Origin: Nitrospirota bacterium
GTDB taxonomy: Bacteria > Nitrospirota > Thermodesulfovibrionia > Thermodesulfovibrionales > Magnetobacteriaceae
DNA length: 41,268 nucleotides
Assembly: GCA_015233615.1 (NCBI GenBank)
Contig: JADFXJ010000024.1
Location: forward strand, 1 to 41,268
Reading direction: 5' to 3'
Under the pieces are notes generated by a model. The model was given only the letters and a program-made list of their open reading frames with translations, made no database searches and was not told where the DNA came from. Positions 25,246-32,776 of this stretch are shown piece after piece; the first letter of the stretch is position 1; the number at the start of each line of letters is the position of its first letter. The position numbers and the translations under genes were made by a program.

Positions 25246-26364
25246 TCAGCCAACGCCAATAGATTCGAGGACGCTCCGGAAAACTTCGTCTACCGTGATG
25301 GTGTCCATGCAGTATGGGTGGGAGCATTTTTTTGTGGTACACTTCTTACAGGGTCTGTCGGCGTATACTATACGGTGAAGATTCCTGTCATAAATGGCTC
25401 CAATGCCGTGGTGGTCGGTTGGGCAAAACATCGATACCGTCTTAACTCCAAGCGCTATGGCAATGTGCATGATACCCGTGTCGTTGGTGACGAGAAGATC
25501 GAGTTCTTTAACGAGGGCGGCAGTCTGCCGTAAAGTAAGGACGCCGGCAAATGAATGTGTTCCGCTACCGATTTCACGGGCTATCGTTTCACAGAGTGAA
25601 CTTTCGTCCTTCGACCCGGTAATAACAATGCTTACGTTGGGGAATTGGCTTAAGAGCCTTTTGCCGAGTTCTATGAACCTGCTCTCGGGCCACATCTTGT
25701 ACGTATCGGCAGCTCCGGGCTGAAATCCTACTATCATTTTTTTGCCGGCCTCTCTAATCCCGCGCAATAAGCCGCGCACTGTGGCCCGGTCTTTTTCTTC
25801 CACCACGAGTGTCATATGTTTATTAGTGGTATCGCATTTAATGAACGAGGCACTCTGCAGCCTTAAGTCACAAGCATGTACGGTGGACGTATCGCGAAAT
25901 CCGTTGGATGTGTTGCTCAGAAGAAAATCGTATTCCCTTGACCTGGGAACTTTAACTATAAACCTGGCATGAGAGAGATACGCTAGTGGGGTGGCCTGGG
26001 GCTCGTTACCGTGGAGAATAAGGGCGACGTCCGGAGAGTATCTTCTGAGGGTTTTTACCGTTTTGAGAAAACCCTTGTAACCGCCGTAATAGGGTAGAGC
26101 GATGTCGATATAAGGGTTGTTCGAGAAAAGCTCGATGTTTTTTACGTTAAATAAGGATATGATTTTAGCTTTGGGGTAGCACGTCCGTATCGCTTTTATC
26201 GCGGGTGTGGAAAGCAGTGTATCTCCTATGGCAGTCGTCGAGATAAGCAGTATTGACTTAACCTTGTCCGGGTCGAAATATCTCAGGTCGCAGGAGCGCC
26301 TGTCGAGAAATTTCAAAATCCTCATAGCAGCATAGAGGAATCCATCTATGGGATTTATTTTCAT
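25246..26364 (-). CDS. GT9 heptosyltransferase-family protein
   Basis: GT-B transferase of 372 aa in the ADP-heptose:LPS heptosyltransferase family. KSILLISTTAIGDTLLSTPAIKAI is the GT9 N-terminal motif; VGFQPGAADTYKMWPESRFIELG and VTNDTGIMHIAIALGVKTVSMF are the donor-site motifs. It probably transfers a heptose (or related sugar) to the LPS inner core. A Cys-rich stretch near the C-terminus (CKKCTTKKCSHPYC) resembles the metal- or disulfide-type cluster seen in many environmental GT9 members. The start ATG 26364 is the third of three ATGs spaced 23 bases apart; the one at 26387 overlaps the upstream stop. The gene sits between a second GT9 gene and a GT4 gene. Confidence 0.88.
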   Translation of the reverse strand: MKINPIDGFLYAAMRILKFLDRRSCDLRYFDPDKVKSILLISTTAIGDTLLSTPAIKAIRTCYPKAKIISLFNVKNIELFSNNPYIDIALPYYGGYKGFLKTVKTLRRYSPDVALILHGNEPQATPLAYLSHARFIVKVPRSREYDFLLSNTSNGFRDTSTVHACDLRLQSASFIKCDTTNKHMTLVVEEKDRATVRGLLRGIREAGKKMIVGFQPGAADTYKMWPESRFIELGKRLLSQFPNVSIVITGSKDESSLCETIAREIGSGTHSFAGVLTLRQTAALVKELDLLVTNDTGIMHIAIALGVKTVSMFCPTDHHGIGAIYDRNLHRIVYADRPCKKCTTKKCSHPYCMDTITVDEVFRSVLESIGVG

Positions 26365-26387
26365 GGTGTTGATCGCTTCTCTTTCAT
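26361..26387 (-). CDS. Putative 8-codon coupler mini-ORF between two heptosyltransferases
   Basis: ATG 26387 overlaps the stop of the upstream GT9 gene as ATGA, reads MKEKRSTP, and its own TGA overlaps the next start (26364) as ATGA. The upstream gene's last codons read MKERYATP from ATG 26410, so the mini-ORF is a 23-bp duplication of the upstream gene's tail. It would keep terminating ribosomes in continuous contact with the next start. Too short to judge as a real peptide. Confidence 0.35.
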   Translation of the reverse strand: MKEKRSTP

Positions 26388-27601
26388 GGTGTTGCGTACC
26401 TCTCTTTCATTTCGCCTCTTTGTAATATATCGTCTTTCTGTAATATTTTGTTTAATTTATCGGAAAGGATAGGAATAATTTCCTCCGGGTGCAGGTCGTC
26501 AAGGCATTTGCTATGCTTGGTCCCGGCGCATCCATCCTGGCCACAAGGCACGCACGGCCAATCCTGCTGAATGGTGGTGTGGCAACCGGAGTGCTGTATG
26601 CCGTTTCTTTCGGCGTACTGCATGCTATGGTTGCCGTGGTTGTCCCATGGGCCCCAGTTAAATGCACCGGATGGCCCAAAAAGAGCGGTTACGGGCCTGT
26701 CCATGGCGGCAGCCACGTGCATGGGTGCCGAATCTACGCCGAAGAACATGAACGATGACCGGGATAAGGCGGCTAAACCCTTTAGAGTAAGCGTACCGGG
26801 GAAGACTGCGAGTCCTCCGGCATGGTTCGGTACTTCATCTCTGACGCGGGATACTATGTTACCGAGCATTTCCGTTTCTCTTGCGTCGGCGGAGGAGGTA
26901 ACGGACACCTTTACTCCGGCTTTCAGTAGCCAACTAATGACCGTGGCCATGTAATCGTCTCTCCAGCACTTGAAAAACCATCTGGCCGTGGGATGGACGT
27001 GAACGAATGGCTCACCTCGTGCTATCCCCCGGGCCTTCAGCGACTTCTCAACGGAAAATTCTACGTCCTCCGGCACGAATATTTCAACGGCGCGAGAAGC
27101 GGCTTTTATGCCAAAAGCATTCAGAAGCGCGAGGTTCTGACTTACCACGTGAGTGGCTCCGTCGAGGACAACCGGCCTGGTATAGAGGCGCTTTTTCCCC
27201 CACAGGCTCGGTTTTCCGGAATCTTTCCCCAACCTGTAGCGCGCGCCGCTTAAGTAAGATATTATGGCGCCCCTGTCGCCTCCGGTAAGATCTATGGCAA
27301 GGTCGTACCTGCCCCTCTTTATCGCTTTTAAAAACTCGTATTCCTTAGCGTATTTCTTGAAAAAAGATAGCTCCTTCACCTTTCTGTCAAAGATTATCGT
27401 CTCCGATACGAACGGGTTTAAGGATATCATCTCTTCTGTGCCGGAGTTTATCAAAGCGGTGATGGAAGCATCGGGGAAATTCTCCTTCAGTGCCCTGTAA
27501 ACGGGCGTTGTCAACAGGACGTCGCCTATGTGCCTGAGTTTAATGACTATTATTTTACTGATGCCGTTCATACTGACGCCATTTATATTTATGCTATTCA
27601 T
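26384..27601 (-). CDS. GT9 heptosyltransferase (RfaQ/WaaQ-like)
   Basis: Protein of 405 aa. KIIVIKLRHIGDVLLTTPVYRALK is the GT9 N-terminal motif, DLAIDLTGGDRGA and VHVHPTARWFFKCWRDDYMA match the RfaQ subgroup, and FFGVDSAPMHVAAAMDRPVTALFGPSG is the donor-binding motif. RfaQ-type enzymes add a heptose branch to LPS inner-core heptose. A Cys cluster (CVPCGQDGC) near the end is common in this group. The N-terminus (MNSIN-INGVS-MNGIS) is an in-frame triple 15-bp repeat preceding the conserved KIIVIKL, so ATG 27571 is an equally likely start. The tail is part of a 23-bp duplication that forms the junction with the next gene. Confidence 0.88.
   Translation of the reverse strand: MNSININGVSMNGISKIIVIKLRHIGDVLLTTPVYRALKENFPDASITALINSGTEEMISLNPFVSETIIFDRKVKELSFFKKYAKEYEFLKAIKRGRYDLAIDLTGGDRGAIISYLSGARYRLGKDSGKPSLWGKKRLYTRPVVLDGATHVVSQNLALLNAFGIKAASRAVEIFVPEDVEFSVEKSLKARGIARGEPFVHVHPTARWFFKCWRDDYMATVISWLLKAGVKVSVTSSADARETEMLGNIVSRVRDEVPNHAGGLAVFPGTLTLKGLAALSRSSFMFFGVDSAPMHVAAAMDRPVTALFGPSGAFNWGPWDNHGNHSMQYAERNGIQHSGCHTTIQQDWPCVPCGQDGCAGTKHSKCLDDLHPEEIIPILSDKLNKILQKDDILQRGEMKERYATP
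27557..27601 (-). repeat. Triple 15-bp repeat forming the RfaQ-like N-terminus
   Basis: The units atgaatagcataaat, ataaatggcgtcagt and atgaacggcatcagt lie end to end and encode MNSIN, INGVS and MNGIS. Two of the three retain ATG, so two in-frame starts are available. Confidence 0.8.
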
Positions 27602-27659
27602 ATTTTATATAACCCATTTACATATACAACAATCGTTTTATGCCACCTGTGAAGTCGAC

Positions 27660-28772
27660 TCAACTCCTCTTAAACGAATGTATCAGGGATAGGAATTCGC
27701 CGCAGGCTGCGGATATAGGGTAAAGCATGGCTTTTTTTCGGGCATTGTCGCCAATGGATTCGCTTTCGGATATTAACTTGCCGAGCTTTTCCTTTAGCTC
27801 CGCCGCGTCGAAGCGGTCGTGCAGGATCAGCCCGTCGACTCCCTCTTCGATTATTTCGGATGCGCCGTTATGTTTCGTCGTGATAACGGCCAGCCCGGAG
27901 GCCATAGCTTCTATCGTGGCATTGCTGAATGGGTCGTAGATTGTTGGGAGGACAAAGACGTCCGCCGCTGCGTAAAATCTCTCTACCTGCCGCTGGGCAC
28001 CGGCAAAGATCACCTTGTCCGCTACGCCGCTCTTTTGGGCCAGGGCTGCATAATCACGCGTTTTGCCCCGGCCTACCACTATGAGTCTTACGTCGTTGCG
28101 AAGTCCCGAAAGCGCGGCAATGGCAGTGCCCAGTCCCTTTCTTTCGAACCCGGAGCCGACGAAGAGCAAAAGTGGCGTTTCCATGGGAATTCCATACCTT
28201 TTGCGGGTTTCTTCTCTCCAGGCCTTCCTGTTTTCAGGTGTGAACCTGTCTACGTCCACGCCGTTATATATTAGCTTTATCCTATCCCCGGAAATGCCGT
28301 AATGGGCCATTATCTGTTTTTTGACCATTTTGGAGTTTGCCACTATTACCGGGGTCTTTTCGAAGCACTCCTTTTCGAGAGACAAAATGGCGTTGTGCAG
28401 AGGGTTTAAACGAAAGCTCAGCCTTCTTAAGGGGGACTGCATCTCCTGTCTTAACAGGAGCCATTCCTTGTGGCAGCCGTCTCCGGCCCTGTAAATATCC
28501 TGGCAGTCGGTACGCTCGAAGCTCACCGTGCAGTCCGGCTTTAATGAGCGTATAAGGCGTTTTACGTTTGCGTTAAAGGTTCTGACGGACAGGTAAGAGT
28601 TGAATGAAAGGGTGTTTACCCTGTGATACCTGATGCCGGTGGAATCGTTCCAGTTGGATGAAAGGAGGTGGACATCGTGGGTGTCCAGGGAAAGGTGCTT
28701 TAGCAGGGTGGCCAGGTAGTTCTCTGCTCCTCCAAAGGGTGTATAGGTTTTTCTGATAAAAGCTATCTTCAT
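27660..28772 (-). CDS. WaaG-like GT4 glycosyltransferase (LPS core)
   Basis: Protein of 370 aa. MKIAFIRKTYTPFGGAENYLA contains the GGAE acceptor loop. ERTDCQDIYRAGDGCHKEWL is a strong marker of the WaaG/RfaG-like subgroup, which adds the first glucose to the heptose region of the LPS core. LLFVGSGFERKGLGTAIAAL, LIVVGRG and PFSNATIEAMASGLAVITT form the donor domain. It is the first gene of the minus-strand LPS-core operon, followed by two GT9 genes and another GT4. The start ATG 28772 has an upstream 11-bp direct repeat (gttatcattaagttatcgttaa) 14 bases away. Sugar specificity is inferred from the family only. Confidence 0.87.
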   Translation of the reverse strand: MKIAFIRKTYTPFGGAENYLATLLKHLSLDTHDVHLLSSNWNDSTGIRYHRVNTLSFNSYLSVRTFNANVKRLIRSLKPDCTVSFERTDCQDIYRAGDGCHKEWLLLRQEMQSPLRRLSFRLNPLHNAILSLEKECFEKTPVIVANSKMVKKQIMAHYGISGDRIKLIYNGVDVDRFTPENRKAWREETRKRYGIPMETPLLLFVGSGFERKGLGTAIAALSGLRNDVRLIVVGRGKTRDYAALAQKSGVADKVIFAGAQRQVERFYAAADVFVLPTIYDPFSNATIEAMASGLAVITTKHNGASEIIEEGVDGLILHDRFDAAELKEKLGKLISESESIGDNARKKAMLYPISAACGEFLSLIHSFKRS

Positions 28773-29248
28773 AAGGTTGACCGGTTAACGATAACTTAAT
28801 GATAACATATTTCGATATTTCTATCCATTCGCAATAGTGCTGTAGTGCTAGTGTCCCGTCAAGGGTATTATGTCGCATTCATTATGAACCGAGCCGTCAG
28901 CCGCCACCCCCCTACCCCCCGTGATGGGGGTATTCGCGGGCCGGAATCGCCCTTGCCCTTGTCGTTATTACGGACAAACCGGAATGCGCCATGTCAATGT
29001 TGATATGACACTATAATATAGTACCGGGGAGTGGCTGCGGATTTGGGACTGTACTTTACGGTTGATATATCTTGTCCGTCTGGTATATGATAATGAGTTA
29101 CCTGCATCGGTTCTTGTACCGGCTCTGTGAAGCTACCGGCTGGTATGCAGCGTGTTGGTTACGAGTGTTTTGCAAGCCATAGGTTATTACAAACGGTAAG
29201 CGATAAGAAAACAATTTGAAACATTATTCATCATGGAGAAGCGATTAG
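28773..29248. other. Gene-free region holding the MITE and a leader
   Basis: Apart from the WaaG-like gene's upstream repeat (28781-28806) and the MITE (28849-29013), the stretch from 29014 to 29248 shows no gene. It contains AT-rich sequence and the ribosome site ggagaag just before the metallopeptidase-like gene. Confidence 0.5.
28849..29013 (+). mobile_element. Complete MITE-like element with TA-flanked terminal inverted repeats
   Basis: The left end TAGTGTCCCGTCAAGG... and the reverse complement of the right end TAGTGTCATATCAACA... align over about 32 bases (shared blocks TAGTGTC, TCAA, ATG and CGCATTC). The element is 165 bp and has no coding capacity. It holds the C-rich hairpin ccccccgtgatgggggtatt. 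Ends beginning with TA plus short inverted repeats are typical of IS630/Tc1-mariner-derived MITEs, which duplicate TA on insertion; that family assignment is inference. Partial or degenerate relatives are at 9105, 23805, 33010-33362 and 34297. Confidence 0.75.
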
Positions 29249-29740
29249 ATGGCCAATAATAGATATGAAGACGTATCGGATGAAACCCTGAAGTTCGTGG
29301 AAGGGGTCAGAAGCGAGTATTTCCCCGAGTTGTCGGGCTTAAAGGTCAACGTTCTTTACGATACGAAAAAACGGCTGAGCAATGGCAGGCTCGTACTCGG
29401 CAACATAAAAAAAACCGATGATCTTATAAGGCATCACACGAGGAGCGAATTTGGTCTTGAAGACGGTTACGACTTCATCCTCTTTCTGGATAAGCTCATA
29501 TTCAACCATATAGACGACAATGACAAGGTAAGGTTGATAAGACACCAGTTCAGGCACATCCTCTATGACCCTGAAAATCCAAAGGATCCATACAAGGTTG
29601 TCGGGCATGACGTTGAGGACTTTTTCGAAGAACTGGAACTCAACAAAGCTGACTTGAGATGGGCGGAACGCGTCATGGAGGTTGCTTTGTCCCTGTACGA
29701 GGAGGACAAGGAAAATACTAAGGGCCCGGCACCGTTTTAA
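29249..29740 (+). CDS. Putative phage-type metallopeptidase-fold protein (PhageMetallopep-like), catalytic Glu replaced
   Basis: Protein of 163 aa whose layout matches the 'putative phage metallopeptidase' family: a helical start (LKFVEGVRSEYFPELSGLKV), a beta core (GYDFILFLDKLIFN), then LIRHQFRHILYDPENPKDPYKVVGHDVEDF. In active relatives the motif is HExxH followed by a GHDxExF. Here His99, His103 and His120 remain but Glu100 is Gln (CAG), one base from GAG. The three metal ligands may still bind zinc while catalysis would be impaired. A ggag ribosome site sits about 9 bases before ATG 29249. It stands alone, next to a DUF7309-like gene on the other strand. Family call is moderately sure; function unknown. 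Confidence 0.65.
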   Translation: MANNRYEDVSDETLKFVEGVRSEYFPELSGLKVNVLYDTKKRLSNGRLVLGNIKKTDDLIRHHTRSEFGLEDGYDFILFLDKLIFNHIDDNDKVRLIRHQFRHILYDPENPKDPYKVVGHDVEDFFEELELNKADLRWAERVMEVALSLYEEDKENTKGPAPF

Positions 29741-29875
29741 GGACGTTTTAACCGGGTAAAGTGTTTTTAGCCGGGTAAAGTGTGAAGTATCGGGCTTAAA
29801 CGATATATAGGTGTTACTTGCGGGCATTGTTCGAAGATATCATTCGCAGGTATTACTTGCGTGTATTATAAAACA
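29741..29875. repeat. Short tandem repeats between convergent genes
   Basis: About 29749-29785 has two copies of a ttttaaccgggtaaagtg unit. About 29810-29872 has two copies of a ggtattacttgcgggcattg-like unit separated by an imperfect third. No terminator with a clear T-run is visible. Confidence 0.6.
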
Positions 29876-31051
29876 TTACTCGGGAAATAGTTGCTTCTGA
29901 ATGTCGTTGATTACAAGGAGTTTATCTGCTATTTCGAGTTTGACGTTAAGTTCCGATGCGAGTTTGGCCAGTATAACTTCTGCTTCCTTGCTGCCAACTT
30001 GTATCTTTTCCGGAATCAGCTTGACGTTTTTAATTAATCTCAGTACCTGTTCCGGCAGCTCCCTGGCGTTTTCGTTTTCTTTGAGTAAGGAGAAATTCAG
30101 TATGTAGGAGGCCTTTTGCTCTGCGATGAGGAGTACGTAAGGGAAATGGGGCCGGTCTTCCTTTTTATTCCGTACGGGTATGGGTGAGTAAAAGAGGTCC
30201 AGCTCCCAAATACCGGAGCGAGGAAAGTTTTTCCTTCTTATGTCAAAAAGCAAGAGTTCGTTCAGCGGTTCCGGCAGAGGTGGTTTGTCCTCGCATAACT
30301 GTGGCTCAAGCCAAACGTCAACCCATTGTCCGCAGCACTCTCCCGACAATTTATCTGCGATTTTTTCCGGCATTTCCCCCGGCATTTCCACCGATATTTT
30401 CTCCGGCAATTTTTCCGGTGTTTTTTCCGGCATCTCTCCAGACGGATCCTTTATAGCCGGTATTGCCTGGCTATGCGTTTTGAAAACCCTTACCAGGTAA
30501 GAGTTAGCCGTATGCGGGGTCAGCAGGTCGGGATTGTCCTTAAAGCGCAGGCAAACGTCTATAGCCTGCTCGACGACAACCGTTAAGTACGCGATTTCAT
30601 CCAGTTGCAGGAACCATGGGTAGAATCCCGGCTTCAGATTCCTGAAGAAAGGGTATTGGTTGCGGCCTCTGAACTTGTATCCGAGTTCCTTTATCAACTG
30701 TAAGTCAAACGGATCGAGAAGTTCGCGGTCTTCGAAGGTCATCTGGATTCCAGCCATAAGGTGCATCACGTTTACGTCTTCCGTGTCTATTTCTCCATTG
30801 ACGACTTTCAGGTATAGTGAAAGCCCCGATGAGCCGTTATACAGGGTAAGGCCAAAGACCTCCTCGGCATTACCCAAAACGCAGCAGTAACCTATCTCTC
30901 CGGTAACCGGGTTTTGTATGCCGAATACGTCGGAGTCGTACATCCAGCGCCAGCATTTGATATTTTTGAACCTTATCGCCACGTCGAAGAGCTTTTTCCA
31001 TTCTTCCATATGCTTTATTGGTTTTTTCGACTTCACGTTGTCCGCTTTCAT
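29876..31051 (-). CDS. DUF7309/DUF6930-like protein with a Pro-Glu-Lys repeat linker
   Basis: Soluble protein of about 391 aa. The N-terminal half (EEWKKLFDVAIRFKNIKCWRWM, GYCCVLGNAEEVFGLTLYNG, GFYPWFLQLDEIAYLTVVVEQA) fits a widespread bacterial family annotated with DUF7309. The C-terminal half (WELDLFYSPIPV, RPHFPYVLLIAEQKASYIL) fits DUF6930. The linker between them is a low-complexity run of EMPEK/KLPEK-type repeats (about 206-244). Function is unknown in the family. I prefer ATG 31051 (MKADN) with a gagagaga ribosome site to ATG 31075. It is monocistronic, convergent with the metallopeptidase-like gene. Confidence 0.62.
   Translation of the reverse strand: MKADNVKSKKPIKHMEEWKKLFDVAIRFKNIKCWRWMYDSDVFGIQNPVTGEIGYCCVLGNAEEVFGLTLYNGSSGLSLYLKVVNGEIDTEDVNVMHLMAGIQMTFEDRELLDPFDLQLIKELGYKFRGRNQYPFFRNLKPGFYPWFLQLDEIAYLTVVVEQAIDVCLRFKDNPDLLTPHTANSYLVRVFKTHSQAIPAIKDPSGEMPEKTPEKLPEKISVEMPGEMPEKIADKLSGECCGQWVDVWLEPQLCEDKPPLPEPLNELLLFDIRRKNFPRSGIWELDLFYSPIPVRNKKEDRPHFPYVLLIAEQKASYILNFSLLKENENARELPEQVLRLIKNVKLIPEKIQVGSKEAEVILAKLASELNVKLEIADKLLVINDIQKQLFPE
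30361..30435 (-). repeat. In-frame 12-15-bp minisatellite encoding MPEK/LPEK repeats
   Basis: Plus-strand units such as tccggcatttcccc, tccggcaatttt and tccggtgtttttt recur about six times and remain in frame in the minus-strand gene, producing a charged, proline-rich linker. Confidence 0.8.
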
Positions 31052-31075
31052 TTCTCTCTCTTGCACTATAATCAT

Positions 31076-31569
31076 ACATACATCATGCTTAAATCATACT
31101 TACAAATTTATACTTACGATAAATTGCCTCATTCGAATTCTATTATACTATCGTATAATTTGTCCAATTTTGTCAATATCGTGGTGCCACCCATGCGGGA
31201 CATCACCCAAACTCCGACATAGAAACATCGGATACTGCATAGTACCGTCATTGCTAGCCCCGCGAATTTGTGGGCTGGCAATAAAGTTCTTGTCTTTGCC
31301 CGTATTTCCAACCCATTTTCGTCACCCCCCCACATACGTCATCTTTCCGGCTGGAGCAGAGCCGCCAGCCGCATTCGTGTACGGCTCTGCTGATGGTTCG
31401 GCTTTAACCGGCATGACGGGCAGGGGTAGTGCAGGGGCAGATTCCGGGCAAGTCCCGGAATCTGTCTGTCCTGAACCTGCGAGTTTAAGTTGACAACCAT
31501 TTCAATTGAAATGTGTTTGCCATAACCCGAGTAGTTACATTTTCCATAGCTTTAGCATATAATAAGGCT
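31076..31569. other. Gene-free region with repeats before HicB
   Basis: Bases 31076-31115 contain repeated atcatgcttaa/atcatacttac motifs. Bases about 31320-31500 contain MITE-related debris (cacccccccacatacg) and an 11-bp stem hairpin (cagattccgggcaagtcccggaatctg, 31438-31464) whose counterpart is in the 33270-33300 region in the opposite orientation. A TATAAT (31558-31563) just before the HicB gene may be its promoter. Confidence 0.5.
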
Positions 31570-31842
31570 ATGATTAATAACAAAACAAGTCTAATCCAGC
31601 AACAAACCTATACTTTTACCGTGGTGGTCGAACCTGATGAGGATCAATGGTTTGTCTATTGTCCTGCTTTGAGAAGCGAAGGAGCTGCGACTTGTGGAAG
31701 AACTGAAGAAGAGGCTCTTAAGAACATCCGGGAAGTGTTAGAGATGATAGTTGATGAGCTGATTGAAGACGGGAAGGAAGTGCCTGTAGAAGAATCCAGT
31801 ACCTTTGCCGGCGTTGAGGTAAAGGTGCCGGCTTCAGTTTGA
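31570..31842 (+). CDS. hicB: HicB-family antitoxin
   Basis: Small protein of 90 aa: YTFTVVVEPDEDQWFVYCPALRSEGAATCGRTEEEALKNIREVLEMIVDELIEDG. This is the partially degraded RNase-H-like fold of HicB antitoxins, which normally block the HicA mRNA interferase and repress their operon. ATG 31570 has a ataagg ribosome site; the frame is open from 31513 but the extra residues do not fit the family. TATAAT ends only seven bases before the ATG, so its transcript may have a very short leader. The toxin gene directly downstream is reduced to a stump, so this looks like an orphaned antitoxin. Confidence 0.85.
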   Translation: MINNKTSLIQQQTYTFTVVVEPDEDQWFVYCPALRSEGAATCGRTEEEALKNIREVLEMIVDELIEDGKEVPVEESSTFAGVEVKVPASV

Positions 31843-31851
31843 TTTAAGCCT

Positions 31852-31941
31852 ATTGACTACAAGAGCCTTAGAAGCTTGCAAGCTCAGGATATTGTTAATG
31901 CCCTTTTGAAAAATGAAGGATACGAGGAGAAAAAGAAATAG
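31852..31941 (+). pseudogene. hicA: HicA toxin N-terminal remnant
   Basis: Ten bases after the hicB stop, the frame reads IDYKSLRSLQAQDIVNALLKNEGYEEKKK then TAG. It matches the first helix region of HicA toxins (DYRSLxARDLIxALxxxGF pattern) and breaks before the catalytic His-containing GSH segment. The expected start codon is ATT. About 30 residues remain of a normal ~60-80. The toxin is therefore presumably inactive. Confidence 0.6.
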
Positions 31942-31942
31942 T

Positions 31943-32581
31943 ATGAACGGCGAAAAAATACGGAAAGTTTTCATTTCGTACTCCCACGATTCCGACGCAC
32001 ACAAAGCGTGGGTCTTGAAGCTTGCCACCGACCTGTGGCATCGAGGCGTAGAAGCCATACTTGATCATTGGCATTTGAGGCTGGGTCGAGACTTAAATAC
32101 TTTCATGCAAAAGGGTGTTTCGGATTCCGACAGGGTCTTGATGATATGCACCGAGACTTATGTGAAAAAAGCTAATGAAGGCTCGGTAGGTGTTGGTTAT
32201 GAGGGGTTTATTATAAACAGAGAGGTCGCGAAGAACATCGATACCGATAAATTCATTCCGATTTTTATAGATAACCCGAGATTAAAGCTTCCTGACTTTA
32301 TAGGTAGACCTCTTGGTGTCGATTTTGCCAAAGAAGAGCAGTACCTCACGAATCTGGAAAGACTAGTGCATGAGATATATGAGATAATTAATATACCAAC
32401 GCTCGGTAAACCTCCTTCTCCAGTTGCTCCGCCGGCACCTTCAACGCCGGGACGGAGCCGGCCCAACGGTTGTGACGCCGTCAGGAGCCCAGGGAGCCGC
32501 CTATACCGATCCGGTTACTGGCATCGAGTTAGTTCTGGTAAAAGGCGGGTGCTACCGGATGGGCAATGTGTTCGAAGCTGA
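31943..32581 (+). CDS. SEFIR-domain protein, frameshifted N-terminal part of a SEFIR-FGE fusion
   Basis: Starting at ATG 31943 (MNGEKIRKVFISYSHDS), about 150 residues form a SEFIR domain: SYSHDSDAHKAWVLKLATDL, GVEAILDHWHLRLG, VLMICTETYVKKANEGSVGVGYE, FIPIFIDNPRLKLPDF. SEFIR is TIR-related and in bacteria serves as an antiviral effector that depletes NAD; that function is family knowledge. The frame then enters a proline-rich linker (PPSPVAPPAPSTPG) and continues as nonsense to 32581, because the FGE-sulfatase domain lies in a different frame from about 32450. Upstream ATG 31913 is possible but overlaps the HicA remnant. It is likely defence-related but broken, unless the frameshift is a sequencing error. 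Confidence 0.7.
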   Translation: MNGEKIRKVFISYSHDSDAHKAWVLKLATDLWHRGVEAILDHWHLRLGRDLNTFMQKGVSDSDRVLMICTETYVKKANEGSVGVGYEGFIINREVAKNIDTDKFIPIFIDNPRLKLPDFIGRPLGVDFAKEEQYLTNLERLVHEIYEIINIPTLGKPPSPVAPPAPSTPGRSRPNGCDAVRSPGSRLYRSGYWHRVSSGKRRVLPDGQCVRS

Positions 32582-32740
32582 TGGAGATGGGTATGACAAT
32601 GAAAACCCTGTCCACGAGGTTTGTGTGGATGATTTTTATTTGGGGAAATATGAGGTGACAGTCGGTGAATTCAGGGCATTCGTGAATGAAGCAGGGTACA
32701 AGACCGAGGCGGAAAAAGGTGATGGATGCCCTTTGCTTTT
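32453..32740 (+). pseudogene. FGE-sulfatase domain fragment, frameshifted from the SEFIR domain and truncated
   Basis: In the frame of base 32424 the sequence reads AYTDPVTGIELVLVKGG, then CYRMGN, NPVHEVCVDDFYLGKYEVTVGEFRAFVNEAGYKTEAEKGDGC. This is the start of the FGE-sulfatase (formylglycine-generating-enzyme-like) domain, which in defence proteins is often fused to TIR or SEFIR effectors. Homology ends abruptly around 32735-32745; the tail to the stop at 32822 is unrelated. The missing two thirds include the active-site cysteines of true FGE enzymes. The breakpoint lies near the start of a short repeat element (from about 32777). Confidence 0.72.
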
Positions 32741-32776
32741 TGCCGATTACTACCATCTATACATGGTGAACTCTTT

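Noticed and set aside
31129-31335. Small frames in the repeat region before hicB
   Set aside because: They run through MITE debris and hairpins, with no start signals.
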